Source: Chrysemys picta bellii
Lineage: Eukaryota; Chordata; Testudines; Emydidae
Length of the DNA stretch: 64,000 nt
Assembly (NCBI RefSeq): GCF_011386835.1
Contig: NC_088800.1
Span: 23,736,572-23,800,571 of the forward strand
Reading direction: 5' to 3'
Part shown: piece after piece, positions 49,020-60,428 of the stretch
Layout of the letters: each line of letters starts with the position of its first letter
Numbering within the stretch: position 1 is the first letter of the stretch
Program-made: the position numbers and the translations under genes
The notes under the pieces: generated by a model
What the model was told of the DNA's origin: nothing
The model's input: only the letters and a program-made list of their open reading frames with translations
Database searches by the model: none

Positions 49020-50155
49020 ATAAATCTGAGGAACTGTCCCAGATTGATGTGTCAACAGAGGAGATTTTGGAACAAAGAATAAACTAAACAATAATAAGTT
49101 ACCAGGACCAGATAGTATTCACCCAAGAATTCTGAAGGAACTCAGATTTCAAATTGCAGAACTACTAACTGTGCTATATTACCTATATCAACCTCTGTAG
49201 CAGATGACTGGCAGATAGCTAATGTAATGCCAAGTCTTAAAAAAGGCTCTAGGGGTTATCCTGGTAATTACAGGCTAGTAATCTTAACTTCAGTGCCAGT
49301 CAAATTGTTTGAAACTATAGTAAAGGACAGAATTATCAGACACACAGAGGAATACAATATGTTGGGGAAGAATCAAAATGGCTTTTGTAAAGGGAAATCA
49401 TGTCTCATCAATCTATTGGAATTCTTTGAAGGGGTCAAAAAGCAAGAGGACAAAAGTGCTCCAGTGGATATAGTGTACTTGGACTTTCAGAAAGCCTTTG
49501 ATGAGGTCCCTCTCCAAAGGCTCTTAAAGCAAAGTAAGCAGTCATGGGATAAGGCATAAGGTCCTCTCATGGATTAATAACTGGTTGAAAGATAGGAAGC
49601 AAAGGGTAGGAATGAATGGTTGGATTTTGCAGTGGAGAGAGGTAAATAGCAGAGTTCCTCAAGGATCTGTAAGAGAACAATGCTATTCGACATAGTCATA
49701 AATGATCTGGGAAAAGGAATACTCAGTGAGGAGGCAAGTTTGCAGATGATACGAAAAGTTATTCAAGTGAGTTAAGACCAAAGCGAATTGCAAAGAGTTA
49801 CAAAAAGATCTCACAAAACTGGGTGACTGGGCAAAATGGCAGATGAAATTCAAATGTTGATAAATGCAAAGTAATGCACACCGGAAAACATAATCTCAAC
49901 TGTACATACAAAATTATGGGGTCTAAATTATTTTATCACTCAGGCGCGAGATCTTGGAATCATCACGGATAGTTCTCTGAACACATCTGGTCAATGTGCA
50001 GCGGCAACCAAAACCCCCCCCAACAGAATGTTAGGAACCATTAGGAAAGGAATAGATAAGACGAAAAATATCAGAATGCCACTATATAAATCCATGGTAC
50101 CCCACACTTTGAATACTGCATGCAGTTCTGGTCATCCCATCTCAAAAAAGGTATA
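49020..50155 (+). pseudogene. CR1 ORF2 reverse transcriptase region, broken
   Basis: The frame 49227-49559 holds YRLVILTSVPVKLFETIVKD, NQNGFCKGKSCLINLL and VYLDFQKAFDEVP, i.e. the palm motif with its first aspartate (DFQKAFD). The second catalytic box survives in another frame as FADDTK at about 49739-49757. Between them come a RVPQGS block and several frame changes. The thumb-side text (DLGIITDSSLN, RMLGTIRKGI) follows up to the MITE insertion. Confidence 0.8.
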
Positions 50156-50343
50156 CACCTCTACCTTGATATAATGTGACCCGATATAACACGAATTCGG
50201 ATATAACGCGGTAAAGCAGTGCTCCAGGGGGGCAGGGCTGCGCACTCCGGCGGATCAAAGCAAATTCGATATAACGCAGTTTCACCTATAACGCGGTAAG
50301 ATTTTTTGGCTTCCAAGGATAGCGTTATATCGGGGTAGAGGTG
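50156..50343. mobile_element. 188-bp pogo/Tigger-like MITE inserted in the CR1
   Basis: Termini CACCTCTACCTTGATATAA and, reversed, CACCTCTACCCCGATATAA. TA duplication at 50154-50155 and 50344-50345. The interior repeats GATATAACRCG motifs. Joining the flanks across one TA gives normal CR1 text, so this is a clean insertion and younger than the CR1. No transposase is encoded. Confidence 0.9.
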
Positions 50344-50345
50344 TA

Positions 50346-50740
50346 TTTGAATTGGAAAAAAAGGGCAGAGAAAGGCAATGAAGGGTGTAGATCAACTTCC
50401 ATATGAGGAGAGAGAGAAAAAAACGATGACTGTTCATTTTAGAAAAGCAAAGATTAAGGGGGATACAATAGAGGTCTATAAAATCATGAATGGGGAGGAG
50501 AAAATGATTAAGAATGTGTTATTTACCCCTTCACCTAACACAAGACCCAGGGGGTTACCCAATTTAATTAATAGGCAGCAGGTTTAAAACAAACATAAAG
50601 TACTTCTTCATACAACATACAGTCAACCTGTGGAACTCATTTCCGGAAGATGTTGTGAAGGCCAAAAGTATAACTGGGTTAAAAAAAATTAGATAAGTTC
50701 ATGGAGGACGGGTCTATCAGCAGCTATTAACCAAGATGGT
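50346..50740 (+). pseudogene. CR1 ORF2 C-terminal end
   Basis: After the MITE, the text RKAKIKGDTIEVYKIMNGEE and, after a stop, NIKYFFIQHTVNLWNSFPED then VVKAKSITGLKK is the end of CR1 ORF2. It is homologous to the minus-strand stretch at 32601-32795. Confidence 0.75.
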
Positions 50741-50946
50741 CAGGGATGCAACCCCATGTTCTGGGTGTGCCTTAATCTCTGTTTGACAGAAGCTGGGATT
50801 TGACGACAAGGGATGGATCTCTCAATAATTGTCCTGTTCTGTTCATTCCCTCTGAAGCATCTGGCACTAGCCACTGTCGGAAGACAGGATACCGGGCTAG
50901 ATGAACCATTGGTCTGACCCACTGTGGCCATTCTTATGGTCTTATG

Positions 50947-53339
50947 TAAGCATGTGTGTGTGTACCTACACCTTAAACATATGAAAATGCAATATATATT
51001 CATATACATGTGTTGTTCCTTGTAATATACAGCTTTCCTGTATTTTAGAGTTGCTGTTGGCTTTTGTTTTACCTTATCCTTCTGACCTGTTACATTTAGT
51101 TAGAAATGCATATATAAGGGACAATTCATGAAACCTTCACTCAGTTTATCCTCTATCTTTAAACAGACAAAACTCCTAATGACTTCAGTAATGACTTCAT
51201 GGATGACTCCAGGATTTCCTTCTGCCCTCCACAGCTACAAACCTAAAAGAGCATATAGTGCATTACAATAGATTTAATAAGAAATTAAAGGAATCTTGTT
51301 AAAGGAAGATTTCCAAGGCATATAATCCTTTTAGTAAAAACATCCGTTTATCACAGCATGCAATAAAAACCATAATGGCAAACAAAACTGTGAAACCAAA
51401 GAACAGCTGATGTCCGATGACGAATCATAAGTATTTCGTGTCCTGCAGATCGTGCCGTTCTGTCTGATACTTTGTTTTGTGTTGATTTTTTAATTATTAT
51501 GTAGTTCTTGGGAGAAGGGGAGTGATACATTGAGATTCTTTTGGCATTTCATGAAATTGTGCAGGCCATTCACTCGAATTTTTATGTGATCTTTTGTTTA
51601 GTTGCAATAGGTTTTTATATTGCCTTGCCAGCCTCTGTAGGTCTGGCATTCATTCATCCTGTTCATTTTGTTTTGTTTTGAAGGACTCAAAAAGTTATGA
51701 GGGTAAATTAAAAAAGAGAACATTGTATGTAAATTCACAGATGTGTCAGCAAGCGACTGCCTGACTGTGTGAAGAAGTTTTCACATGAATCACAGTCAGA
51801 ATCTAACTGTCTTTAGGAAATGCTGTCACATTTTCCTCTTCAAAAAAGCCTTTCCAGCATAAGCATAACACATACTTCACTGACACCCTCTTGTATTCCC
51901 GAGTCCCAACTGAAAAACAAAGGGTTAACCCCCCCTCCTTGCCCCCAAGCAGAGTTTTGACCCCAAAAAGGGAGAAATGCCATAAAATCCAGGAAAGCCA
52001 CTAGGGACTCAGCTATTGCAATTAATTTTACATGGAAGACACTCAGATACTATGGTGATGGGTGGCAGCATAAAATCCTAAAATAAACACATCTGCCCTG
52101 TCTGGTTGAATGGATGACTCTCATGCCCCTTTTCCCTTACTTCTCTTCTTTGTTTTTCTTTTCTATTTTAGTGCCTGATTCTGCAAACACTGTGAAGAAG
52201 AGTGCTGTCTACTTGACTAGTTGAATCATTGCAGTTGAACAGTATTCAGAAGTTGAGCTTGAGAATTGCCAGTAATATAATGCCTATGTCATACTTATAA
52301 TAGTAAGAGAAAATATTTAAGGACTGTATCCTGATTCTACCATGCATAGTGCTTACAACCATCAATAGAAGTCACTGGTTACCTTTCAACTCTGTGTGCA
52401 GTGAAAGATCTCTCTTATTCAACTTTTATCTGTAGAAGCAATGTTCTTTATTTCTTTCATATGACAACCCAAGGTTGTATGTTGTGTCTCCATAATAAAA
52501 GAAATCTAATAAAATTAATTCATTTTAAAAAATGAAATTGTGACACTTGATTTTCCCCTACTTATTAACTATTTTAAATCAGATACATTTTAGTTTCACA
52601 GATCGGGAATAAGCACAGGACAGAGGATAATTACACAGACTTTACTACAAGGACAGGAGGCGAACACAAAAACATCTCCTTTTTATCACATCGTTTCATT
52701 TTTATTCTAGTGCTACCCTTGTAAGCTGGATATCTTTGCACAGCCACCTCCAAAGAGACAGAGTAATGCTGGGGAAAAGAAGAAGAAAAAAAAAAATCAA
52801 GAAGAAACCCTTAACCAAAATGTTTCTCCAGTTAGGGAGAGAGAAGCGAGGAGAAAATTCATCATCATCTGAAAACTGTAGCTTTTATCTTAATGTTCCT
52901 GGGGCTTTAATAGGGGACTAACACTGTGGCTGTCTGACCTCTCAAGGACATAGTAGAGGGTGAATCAGAGACCTAGCACTGTTCAGATCCATTACTGTTA
53001 TTACCTATTTGTACAGTCCTTTCTTTTAAATTCTTCCAGGAAGTGGCATAAGTTATTTCTAGTGCATAGAATAGCTACTTTGTGAGCAATTGCTTAGTTG
53101 TTTACAGTGCCTCAAGTTCTCCATGCTATAAACTGAAAGAATCTGTGCAAGTCAGAACATTTGTGATAGCCAGATTGGACTTGTAATTTTTTTTCTTTTC
53201 ATCTTCTATTTTTCCTCTCTTTGTCCCATCATCTCTGAGTTATCTTTTAATAAAATGCTGATTTAAAAGTTCAATTCACGTTCCTTCCACAGCTTACTCT
53301 TTTATTCATGTTCATTTGCCCAGTTTTAAATTTAGAGCA
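50947..53339. other. Unassigned sequence
   Basis: No gene recognised. A short TG-rich run lies near 50952 and an A-rich stretch near 52775-52810. 51300-51480 is repeat-free and could be conserved. Confidence 0.4.
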
Positions 53340-53475
53340 AGAAACTGAGATTCTAGCCTCCAGACCTGAGGTTCTAGTCCCAGCTTTCCCATTAACTCAC
53401 TATTTGACCATTGAGAAGTCACTTGTCCTTTCTGAGTATCAATTTACTCATCCATAACTGGGTGAGTCCAACAAT
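53340..53475 (-). repeat. MIR-like fragment (reverse orientation)
   Basis: GAGGTTCTAGTCCCAGCTTT, CTCACTATTTGACCATTGAG, AAGTCACTTGTCCTTTCTGA, GTATCAATTTACTCATCC. This is the complement of the MIR core seen at 19195-19316. Confidence 0.65.
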
Positions 53476-54548
53476 GTCCAACTCGCTGGAGTGGCCTGAG
53501 GCTTGATCAAATCATTTTGATTTTGTTTGGAAATCTTTGGCTGAAACATGCTATATATAATGCTAAGCACTATCATAACAAATGTCAGAAGCAATTTTAA
53601 GGTGTTCATGTCGATGGCTGTTACTTTGCATTGCAGCCGCCTTTGGATTTCTACCCATCACAATATGAATTTTAGCCCCATCAGGCTGCAAGGACTGACT
53701 GTGGGCAGAAAATTGTAAAGTATAGGAAGGGAAGAGTTTATATGAGTAAGTTTTCATTCCCCTGAATTGCTACAGAACTTCCTGTTATAGCTTCTAACTT
53801 TCTGCCCATTTCCTCATCACCCGCACCAGTCCCCTGAATTGATTGACCAGGAGTGCCTGGTCTTCCACAGCCTGCAAAGTTTTGATGACTTTGGATACAA
53901 TGCACTATATAGGGTCTTGGGTAACTACTCATAATAAGCAGACACCAGATGCACTTACAGTTTCTAATTTTGATAGCCTGCTAAAAGGAACACTAGACTA
54001 GTGAAGGATTACAGATGGAAGCACCATAACACCAACTGCCAACAAGTCACGTTACTCTAGCCACAACCCCTCACCATTGCTCTTACAGTTTCTCTGTAGC
54101 GTAAGTTGGTTATGGGGGTAAGGATACATCAGAGCCTACTCGATGCCGAGCTCTCTGATACCTCCATTGTCTGAGCAGGGCTTGCTGGCAGCACCTATTG
54201 CAATGAGATCATTTGATTGGTTCCTATCTCCTTACATGTGTAGGAAACTGACCACTCTGACCTGAGGTAGGTGTCTGCATCCCCAATCTCCTTTTTCATT
54301 GGGGTATGTAGCTGTGCCCCTCCATGTTGCTGACTCATAGAACACGCTGTAGTAGCTGGAGCAGCACCCAGCAGCTTTAAGCCATGTTTTAAACAGGATT
54401 GACAAAGTGGGTCCGATGTTTGAGCTGTGTGGTGTCTCTAATACTTGACCCTGCTTAATACTCAGGAAAGTAGATTTCTTTGTTTCTGACTTGAGATTTT
54501 CCATGGCTTTTAAAGTCACTTTATCTTTACTTTTCAGATATTGGTGAA
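53476..54548. other. Unassigned sequence
   Basis: Nothing recognised. The open frame at 54232-54621 (minus, 129 codons) runs into the MITE that follows and has no known domain. Confidence 0.45.
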
Positions 54549-54706
54549 CAAGGCCGCCAGAGGATTCAGGGGGCCTGCGGCAAAGCAATTTTGGAGGTCC
54601 CTTCCATAAAAAAACTTGCAATACTATAGAATACTATATTCTCGTGGGGGCCCTTGCAGGGCCTGGGGCAAATTGCCCTACTTGCCCCCACCTCTGGGCG
54701 GCCCTG
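54549..54706. mobile_element. hAT-type MITE with 8-bp target duplication
   Basis: 158 bp. The reversed right end is CAGGGCCGCCCAGAGGTGGG and the left end CAAGGCCGCCAGAGG. TTGGTGAA (54541-54548) and TTGGGGAA (54707-54714) form an 8-bp duplication with one mismatch. It is related in its terminal sequence to 30236-30433 but has a different interior. Confidence 0.75.
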
Positions 54707-54714
54707 TTGGGGAA

Positions 54715-55524
54715 TCCTTATAATCCCCTTCATTAAGGCCTCAATACTACAACAATGGATACTTTAGAAATACCCACTGATACTTATAATTTTTATTGCT
54801 CTTAGTTTTTAACATAAATGTGTGCCCCCCCAGTCTCTGAGAGCCCGATCAGTTATTAACAATTACAATATCAAATGGCACATCTCAGTCAGATTCATCC
54901 CTTCTGCAAGACAGCAGCTCTTAATGTAAGATACAAAGAACCCCCTACTCACACATCAGACAGTACCGGAGCCTCCTCTAACCCTCTTCAAATGGCTGGT
55001 GAAAAAAAAATGGGCTCCATAAGCGTCCCCTAGAAATTGCCAGTTTCACACCACGTCAGGCATTCCAGAGGCCTAGCGCCCACCCAGAGAAAGCTCAGCC
55101 AACAGACCCACTGCTACAGAAAGACAAATAGTTCTCACCTTTCTAGTCAAAGGACTTCTGTGTGCATCTTAGAGAAACTTTTCAATTTTATTATAAAATG
55201 GCATTACTTCTTTTTATTGCACACTTAGTGGAGATTTCTTGTAGAGATTAATCATATGATTAACTGTTAGATGGACTTTTAATACTGTATAGGCCATATA
55301 TTGTTAAATGTCCTTCTTGACCCTTTATTTGCAACTGGAAATGCTCATGAGACACAATATGAGAGACAAATCAATACAATGAGATATTTCATCCAGAGCT
55401 TCCTGCCCTACCCTAAATGTACATTATTTTAAATCTTATTATTAAAAAAAAGGTACCAGATCAAATTCACAACTACCAAAAGCCATTAAAATCCATGTAG
55501 TTCTACCTGCTTATAGTAGCAGTG
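54715..55524. other. Unassigned sequence
   Basis: No feature recognised up to the provirus target site. Confidence 0.5.
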
Positions 55525-55528
55525 AATC
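55525..55528. repeat. 4-bp target duplication, left side
   Basis: AATC directly outside the 3' LTR; the partner is at 61356-61359. Confidence 0.8.
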
Positions 55529-56104
55529 TGTTGCCAGCACAGAGTGCCCGAGGCAAAGCAACAGCGGGTTCGTTGCCCGGTGTGCTTCGCGCCAATAAAC
55601 ACACCAGGGGGAGAAGCAAACAAAGTTTATTTGGGATCCCAAAGCGGTGCAAGGAGACAGGCACATCTCAGATCAAGCACATTAACAGGAACAGTTTTTC
55701 TTCTTTTATACATTTTGCAGTTAAGCCTCACCCCCCCCTTTCCCCTCTAGCCCTCCCTTTCTCCCCCCCTTCCTCCCTCTACCCCTCCCATCCCTGGTAA
55801 TAGTTAAGTCATTCTTGGCAGCTATAAGCCTAGCTTGTTAGTAACTTCTTTAAACTGTTATCTTGTCCTTTTTCCCTTCAGCCAGAAACATGCAGGCCTC
55901 ATTATTACCGCTTGAGCAGGGGGTTGCACACAGATAACTGGTTGCTTACATATTCCAATTGCACCTGGCTTTTGAGGTTGATTAGAGTTTAAACATGGAA
56001 GGATAGAGTTTGGTTCACTTAGGCCTAGTGCAGGAAGCTTCATTGACACTTAGTGGCCTTCCACCCTCCCGAGTTACCTAGGGTGAGGCCTAGTGACGTC
56101 AACA
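55529..56104 (-). repeat. 3' LTR of the provirus
   Basis: Identical, as far as I can see, to 60780-61355. TATA box equivalent at 55704-55710, AATAAA equivalent at 55626-55631, CRE at 56094-56101. Open frames here are translations of LTR DNA and occur identically in both copies. Confidence 0.9.
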
Positions 56105-56116
56105 ACTCCCTCCTTT
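56105..56116 (-). promoter_or_regulatory. Polypurine tract
   Basis: AAAGGAGGGAGT on the minus strand, directly before the 3' LTR. This is the position and composition of a plus-strand primer. Confidence 0.75.
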
Positions 56117-56124
56117 GAGAATAC

Positions 56125-57250
56125 TCAACAAGCTTTTGGCTGAGTTTTCTCATATTCTGTGGACAAGATATGATTAAGTGCTATGAAGCTGGGGTTTTCA
56201 ATGAGAGGATATGCCGGGATTTTTGAGGAACGGGGGGCACAAAGCTTACGGAGGAGCATTTTAAAACAAGCAATTAGGAGGAGGGTGACCAGGCACAATA
56301 CCACACCGGTGAGGAGGAGACGCACAAGGCCACCCCCCAGTCCTCCTATGTTGGGCAACCAACTTCAAAGGGAATTGAAAACTGTGGGTTTCCTTTCCTG
56401 GGCCTTCCACTGCTTGAAAGCCTGTTTGGCCGACAGGATGTGCTTGTTAATGTCCTGTGAGTTTTCCGGGACCTAAGTACAACATTCATTCCCAATAAAG
56501 GCACACACCCCGCCCTGGGAGGCTAAAACATAATTTAAGGCCTGTCTGTTTTTCAGGGACAGCAACCGGAGCTGGTATAGCTTTGAGTTAAGGCTCTTCT
56601 CTATGGCCAAGGTTTCATTGGCGAATGTGGTGAGAAACACAGAGAGCCTGCGATAAAATTGGGTTAGCCGTCCCACCCCATGGGATGGGAGGAGGATTAT
56701 ACCCAACCTGTCTCCTTCCTTAATGGGCTCTGAGGTGGCATACAAAGATTAACGCTGCCTGGGGCGGCCAGGGGTTGTCCCTTAATGCATACTGGGATTC
56801 AATGGTACAGTTTTGTGACAAGGGGGTACCCGAGGTATTTCTTCCCCTACTGAACCATCCCCAACAGATATCTGACCAATTTTGGGGAACTACCCTTCAG
56901 GGTAACCCTGCTGCGTGGTGCGGGACTTGGGAGCATACTCAGCAGTTAGAGAGGTTAAACTCTTGGGCAAAGCAAACCTTCAAGGACTTATATGTGTTTG
57001 TTTCCAAGTTAGTAGGGATCCCTTTCTATCCCACATGTGCCTGGGGGGAAAGGGAGGTAACGAAAGGAGTGTCCCTATGGCAAAGAGTACCACTGTGGCA
57101 GACCCTGGACCTGAACTCATGCTGGGCAGGTGACCCTAAGGCCTAACAATTACAATTCCCCAAATACCCACAAAATATCAATTACCAATAGTAGGCAGAT
57201 TAAAAACAAAAAGACCAGGCCACCAGGTTAGGCCGGCCCTGTGAAAGTAA
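56125..57250 (-). pseudogene. env: Env remnant
   Basis: The surface-unit part (57250-56746) is only scraps with several stops. The transmembrane part is clearer. The frame 56745-56473 ends in ALNYVLASQGGVCAFIGNECC with the CX6CC motif typical of gamma-type Env. A TAG follows immediately. After it the text is out of frame, has a further TGA, and then resumes at 56358-56125 with a strongly hydrophobic membrane anchor and a short cytoplasmic tail. With two stops, a frameshift and a mostly missing surface unit, no envelope protein can be made. Confidence 0.7.
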
Positions 57251-57350
57251 ACACAACCAACGCTTAGAGTTTTCACGGGGAGTGCGCTGTGACTGTCCAA
57301 AGAGACCCCAGGGCATTCCCAGCAGGCCTTATTGTCTTTTGCATAACAGT

Positions 57351-58020
57351 TTAAGTCTCAGGTCGTCGCTGGTAGTCCTTTTCCGTAGGCTGGACGGTCC
57401 ACCGTTCAGGAGCAGGCACTGCCTTCAGACGGGAGTGATGAATCCAGTTCTTGTGTCCCTTGACCTTTGCTGCTGTGTGGGAGACCAGCAGGACGGTGTG
57501 GGGTCCCTTCCACTTCTCTTGGAGAGGCTTGTCCTTCCAGGTCCGAATGAGAACGGAATCGCCTGGCTGCAAGGAGTGGACAGGGGCATCCAGCGGGAGA
57601 GGCTGCAAATCTCTGGTATACCTGTGGAGAGAACAGAGAACAGCAGACAGAGAGCACATGTACTGAGATAAAAAAACACACCCCATTTCCCACTCCCCTG
57701 ACAGAACCGGTGTACCTTTCATAGGCCATGCCCTTCCAAACATAATCTCGAAGGGACTGAGCCCTAACCTGCCCTTTGGGAGAGAGCGCATGTGGAGCAA
57801 AACAAGGGGTAAGGCATCAGGCCATCCGCTGAATCGATCCACCAAAACGAAAAGGTATTTGAATCCTTGGGTCAGGGGGAACTCAGTAAAGTCTATTTGC
57901 CAAACCAGCCCCAGGCCTGGGGTAGGTTCCAGAGTGGCTGGTGGCACTGACACTCCTGGTCGAGGGTTGTTCTTTTGGCAGACTAGACATTCAGCCTGTA
58001 CCTGGGAGGCCAGGGGTGTA
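57351..58020 (-). pseudogene. Defective integrase (zinc-end, first Asp, C-terminal domain)
   Basis: Starts in the end of the N-terminal zinc domain (ECLVCQKNNP, at about 57970-58000). WQIDFTEFP with the first catalytic Asp and YLFVLVDRFSGW of the core follow. The text then jumps to PDALPLVLLHMRS, GLSPFEIMFGR and the C-terminal GPY/F-type domain (EKWKGPHTVLLVSHTAAKV, near residues 145-165). The central core with the second Asp and the catalytic Glu is deleted, apparently between two short W-P-D-like segments. The frame from 57953 runs open to its end at 57351; the start codon given there is GTG, so the frame really begins farther upstream. Confidence 0.8.
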
Positions 58021-58039
58021 AGAGCCTCCCTGCCAGCAT

Positions 58040-58560
58040 ATAATTCTTTGTTTCTTCACCAGAGTCAGTTCTTAATGTCTTTTGTAGTCAGGAATTCCTG
58101 GATTTTGTGGTTTCAATGAAGCAAGTGTTCCTTCTTCTCTTTTCCTGAAACAGTGTGGTTCAGCATCATACAGGGGAGAGGTTACTAGCACATCACCCTG
58201 TCTTTAAGTAGGCTTATCATCAGTTGGAGAGTCCTCCCGAGGTGGAGGGGTCTTTTTACAGTGAGAAGCCTGGGTTCAGGTGGGCAGTCCTTGGTACTTC
58301 ACAGCAGTGTTGGTGGTTAACAGGACTTGGAAAGGGCCTTTCCAGTGTGGAGCCAAAGCAGTTTTTCGTTGATGGACTTTACATAGACTCAGTCTCCTTG
58401 TTTCAATGAATGGCAGGGCTGCTAGGGTCTTTGCGTAGCACTTCTTTTATCTGTGAGAAAAGAAACCTAACACATTTCATTAATGCCTGACAGTGTTTTG
58501 CAGATCTCATAGTTGCTTGGGCACATTCAGGCCCCCCCTTTTCTTGGCTGTCGGCCAAGT
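58040..58560 (-). pseudogene. Second integrase C-terminal fragment, out of place
   Basis: On the minus strand, RFLFSQIKEVLRKDPSSPAI appears at about 58520-58410. In a neighbouring frame KVHQRKTALAPHWKGPFQVL, LTTNTAVKYQGLPT and PPPREDSPTDDKPT follow (about 58390-58206). This is an integrase C-terminal (HWKGP-type) domain and the end of a pol gene, from a class I retrovirus different from the one that gave 57351-57953. It lies between reverse transcriptase and the main integrase, where RNase H should be. Stops and frame changes are frequent. The downstream 58040-58205 text may be the start of an env leader of that second virus; this is inference. Confidence 0.6.
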
Positions 58561-58775
58561 CTTAGCTCTGGGCAGTGTCCTTGGATGGTGCCAGCATCTT
58601 ATCTTTGGACTGAGCTTGCTAGCTATATTTTTTCCCTCAGTTAACTCGTTCTGTTCTTTTTCCTTCTCTCCTTCTTGGCTTCTTTTAACTTAGAAAGGAA
58701 ACTTCCACTCTTCACTCATACACCTTTTCCCAACAATGAACACATACACATTGCCATTATCCAGCAAAATAACTT

Positions 58776-59468
58776 CTATACAGAGCTTTGGAGCAACAAA
58801 CCAGGACGAGCACACCCACTTTTGAGGAGTCCAACAAAGTTCAGGAGGCTCACAGTGGCTTTAAGGCAAGGGATGAGACCCACAGCAGCAATTAACAAGT
58901 CATCCACATATTGCAGGAGGAGGACCCTGTCCTCATTGTCCCACTCCTCCAAGTCTCTGGCCAGGGCCTGGCCGAAAAGGGTGGGGGAATTTTTAAATCC
59001 CTGGGCCAACACTGTCCAGCAAAGCTGCTTTTTAACCCTCCTTTTGTCTTCCCACTTGCTCCACTCTGGGGCTTGCATGTCTGAGGGCTCAATTGCAAGG
59101 GTCATTATCCAGGTATTCTCTGGGGGTAAGATGAGGGTTATTTCATCTTGGGTGAAATGCAGGGTGGCTCCTAAGCGACAAAGCAGGTCCCGTCCCAGTA
59201 GAGGTGTTGGACAATCAGGGAGGTAAACCAGTTTGTGAGATAGAGTTCTGTTTCCCAAAGCACATTCCGCTGGGGCATATACTGGGCACTTGGTTCCTTT
59301 CCCTGTAGCACCCACCACAGTGAGGGACTCTGACACAGGCAGCTGCAGGGGTTGATTTACGGCGGTTCGTGCAGCTCCAGAGTCTATTAAAAAGTTGATG
59401 TCCAAGTCTCCCACCCTCATGTTTACTCGGGGTTCCAGGGGCAGGATAGTCCGTCTCCCCTGACACTC
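58776..59468 (-). pseudogene. pol: Defective pro-pol: protease plus reverse transcriptase fragment
   Basis: In the same frame as gag, directly after its TAG, as in gammaretroviruses that read through a stop codon. Counting from the first Met (59420), the protease shows the active-site LIDSGA (residues 11-16) and the PLLGRDLL block (73-80). The sequence then jumps, near residue 133, into reverse transcriptase at QGFKNSPTLFG and on to LLLQYVDDLL, with YVDD at residues 171-174 (58910-58899). The fingers domain is missing, by an in-frame deletion. After about residue 195 the homology fades and the frame ends. No RNase H is visible. The single frame through the deletion suggests that it occurred without a shift. 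Confidence 0.85.
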
Positions 59469-60428
59469 CTATTCTTGATCCTTCGCTGCCATCATAGGGG
59501 TACCTTCTCTTTTGGGGCACTCATTTTTCCAATGTCCCTCCTTTCGGCATCTGGCACACTGGTTGTGACTCAGACACCTTTCCTGTGAGCCAGGGCGCCC
59601 ACATCCTCTCATTCCCCGGCCCCTTCCGCCTTCCTGGAATTTTCCCCTGCCACCAGCCTATACTGCTGCGACCATCATTTTCGCTTGCCTCTTTTCCTTT
59701 TCTTAAGACACAACCTGATTACGCTCCATCTCAGACAGCAGGGTCCGCATAAGGACATTACAATCATCACAGTCAGGCTTACAGCTAGCCAGGCACCCTT
59801 CAAAGACCGAGATAAACTTGCTTGGGTTCGTAGAGAATTCCCCTGCCTGTGCCTTAAAGGCTGCTAGGTCCACCGGGTTAAAAGGCACATGGGTGTAAAC
59901 CTGCATAGTAGTGGCCTGATTCCTATCTGAGCCATGTCTGGACACCACGGTCTCAGTGATCAACGGAAAAAATTCCACCGAGGGGGCAATCTCTGGGACC
60001 TGAGACACCTTGTCTTTATATGGTGGGGGTGTGATAGCCGAAGGGGACACCGGACCTGCCATTACAGCTGTGGGAGGGTTCTGGGGACTAACAGTAGCTA
60101 CTACCGAACCTGTCGGAGTCAAATTACACTTTTGCAAAATATCTAACCTATCTCTTAGCAACATAAACAACTGTGCATACATATGTTCATTCCATTTACC
60201 CGTTCGCTGACAAAACAGAAGTAATTGAAGGATCATGTTATAATTAAGTGATCCTTTCGGTGGCCACCTTTCCTGGTCCTCTAGCTGATATTGAGGCCAG
60301 TCTACTGTACAGAACCTTTTCAGTTTACTTTTAGTCAACGGATCCGATCCAAACACTTTCCAATTCACCAGAATGCATTCCAAGGGTGTACACCTTACCC
60401 TGCCTGCCATACTCTGTCCCTGCCCCAT
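59469..60428 (-). pseudogene. gag: Defective gag (matrix, PPPY domain, partial capsid, zinc knuckle)
   Basis: The frame opens with MGQ, a myristoylation-type start, followed by a matrix domain (about residues 1-100; CTPLECIL, KRFCTVDWP). A proline-rich region contains the late-domain motif PPPY (residues 134-137). Capsid begins around residue 165 but breaks off after RTLLSEMERNQVVS at a TAA (59703-59705). The same frame continues past it with a capsid-end-like charged stretch and a TAG (59658-59660). It then reaches a CX2CX4HX4C nucleocapsid zinc knuckle (59517-59558) and the terminal TAG (59469-59471). Only 319 codons lie between ATG and that TAG, against about 500 in intact relatives, so most of the capsid C-terminal half is deleted. 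Two premature stops make it non-functional. Confidence 0.85.

Larger units (their letters stand above)
47470..50946 (+). mobile_element. Long, decayed CR1 LINE
   Basis: Sense-strand CR1 containing, in order, the apurinic-like endonuclease region, the reverse transcriptase and the 3' UTR. It ends in GGCCATTCTTATGGTCTTATG at 50946, the short-repeat tail of CR1. Many stops and frameshifts break the reading frame. It is interrupted by another CR1 tail (48603-48744) and by a MITE (50156-50343). The 5' boundary is uncertain because CR1 copies are usually 5'-truncated. Confidence 0.85.

Noticed and set aside
54232..54621. 129-codon minus-strand frame
   Set aside because: Runs into the hAT MITE and shows no known domain.
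56775..57146. 123-codon plus-strand frame
   Set aside because: Antisense to the decayed env surface-unit region; no domain of its own.
58675..59226. 183-codon plus-strand frame
   Set aside because: Shadow of the pro-pol frame on the opposite strand.
59215..59520. 101-codon minus-strand frame overlapping the gag-pol junction
   Set aside because: Shifted shadow of the nucleocapsid/protease frame; no accessory protein signature.
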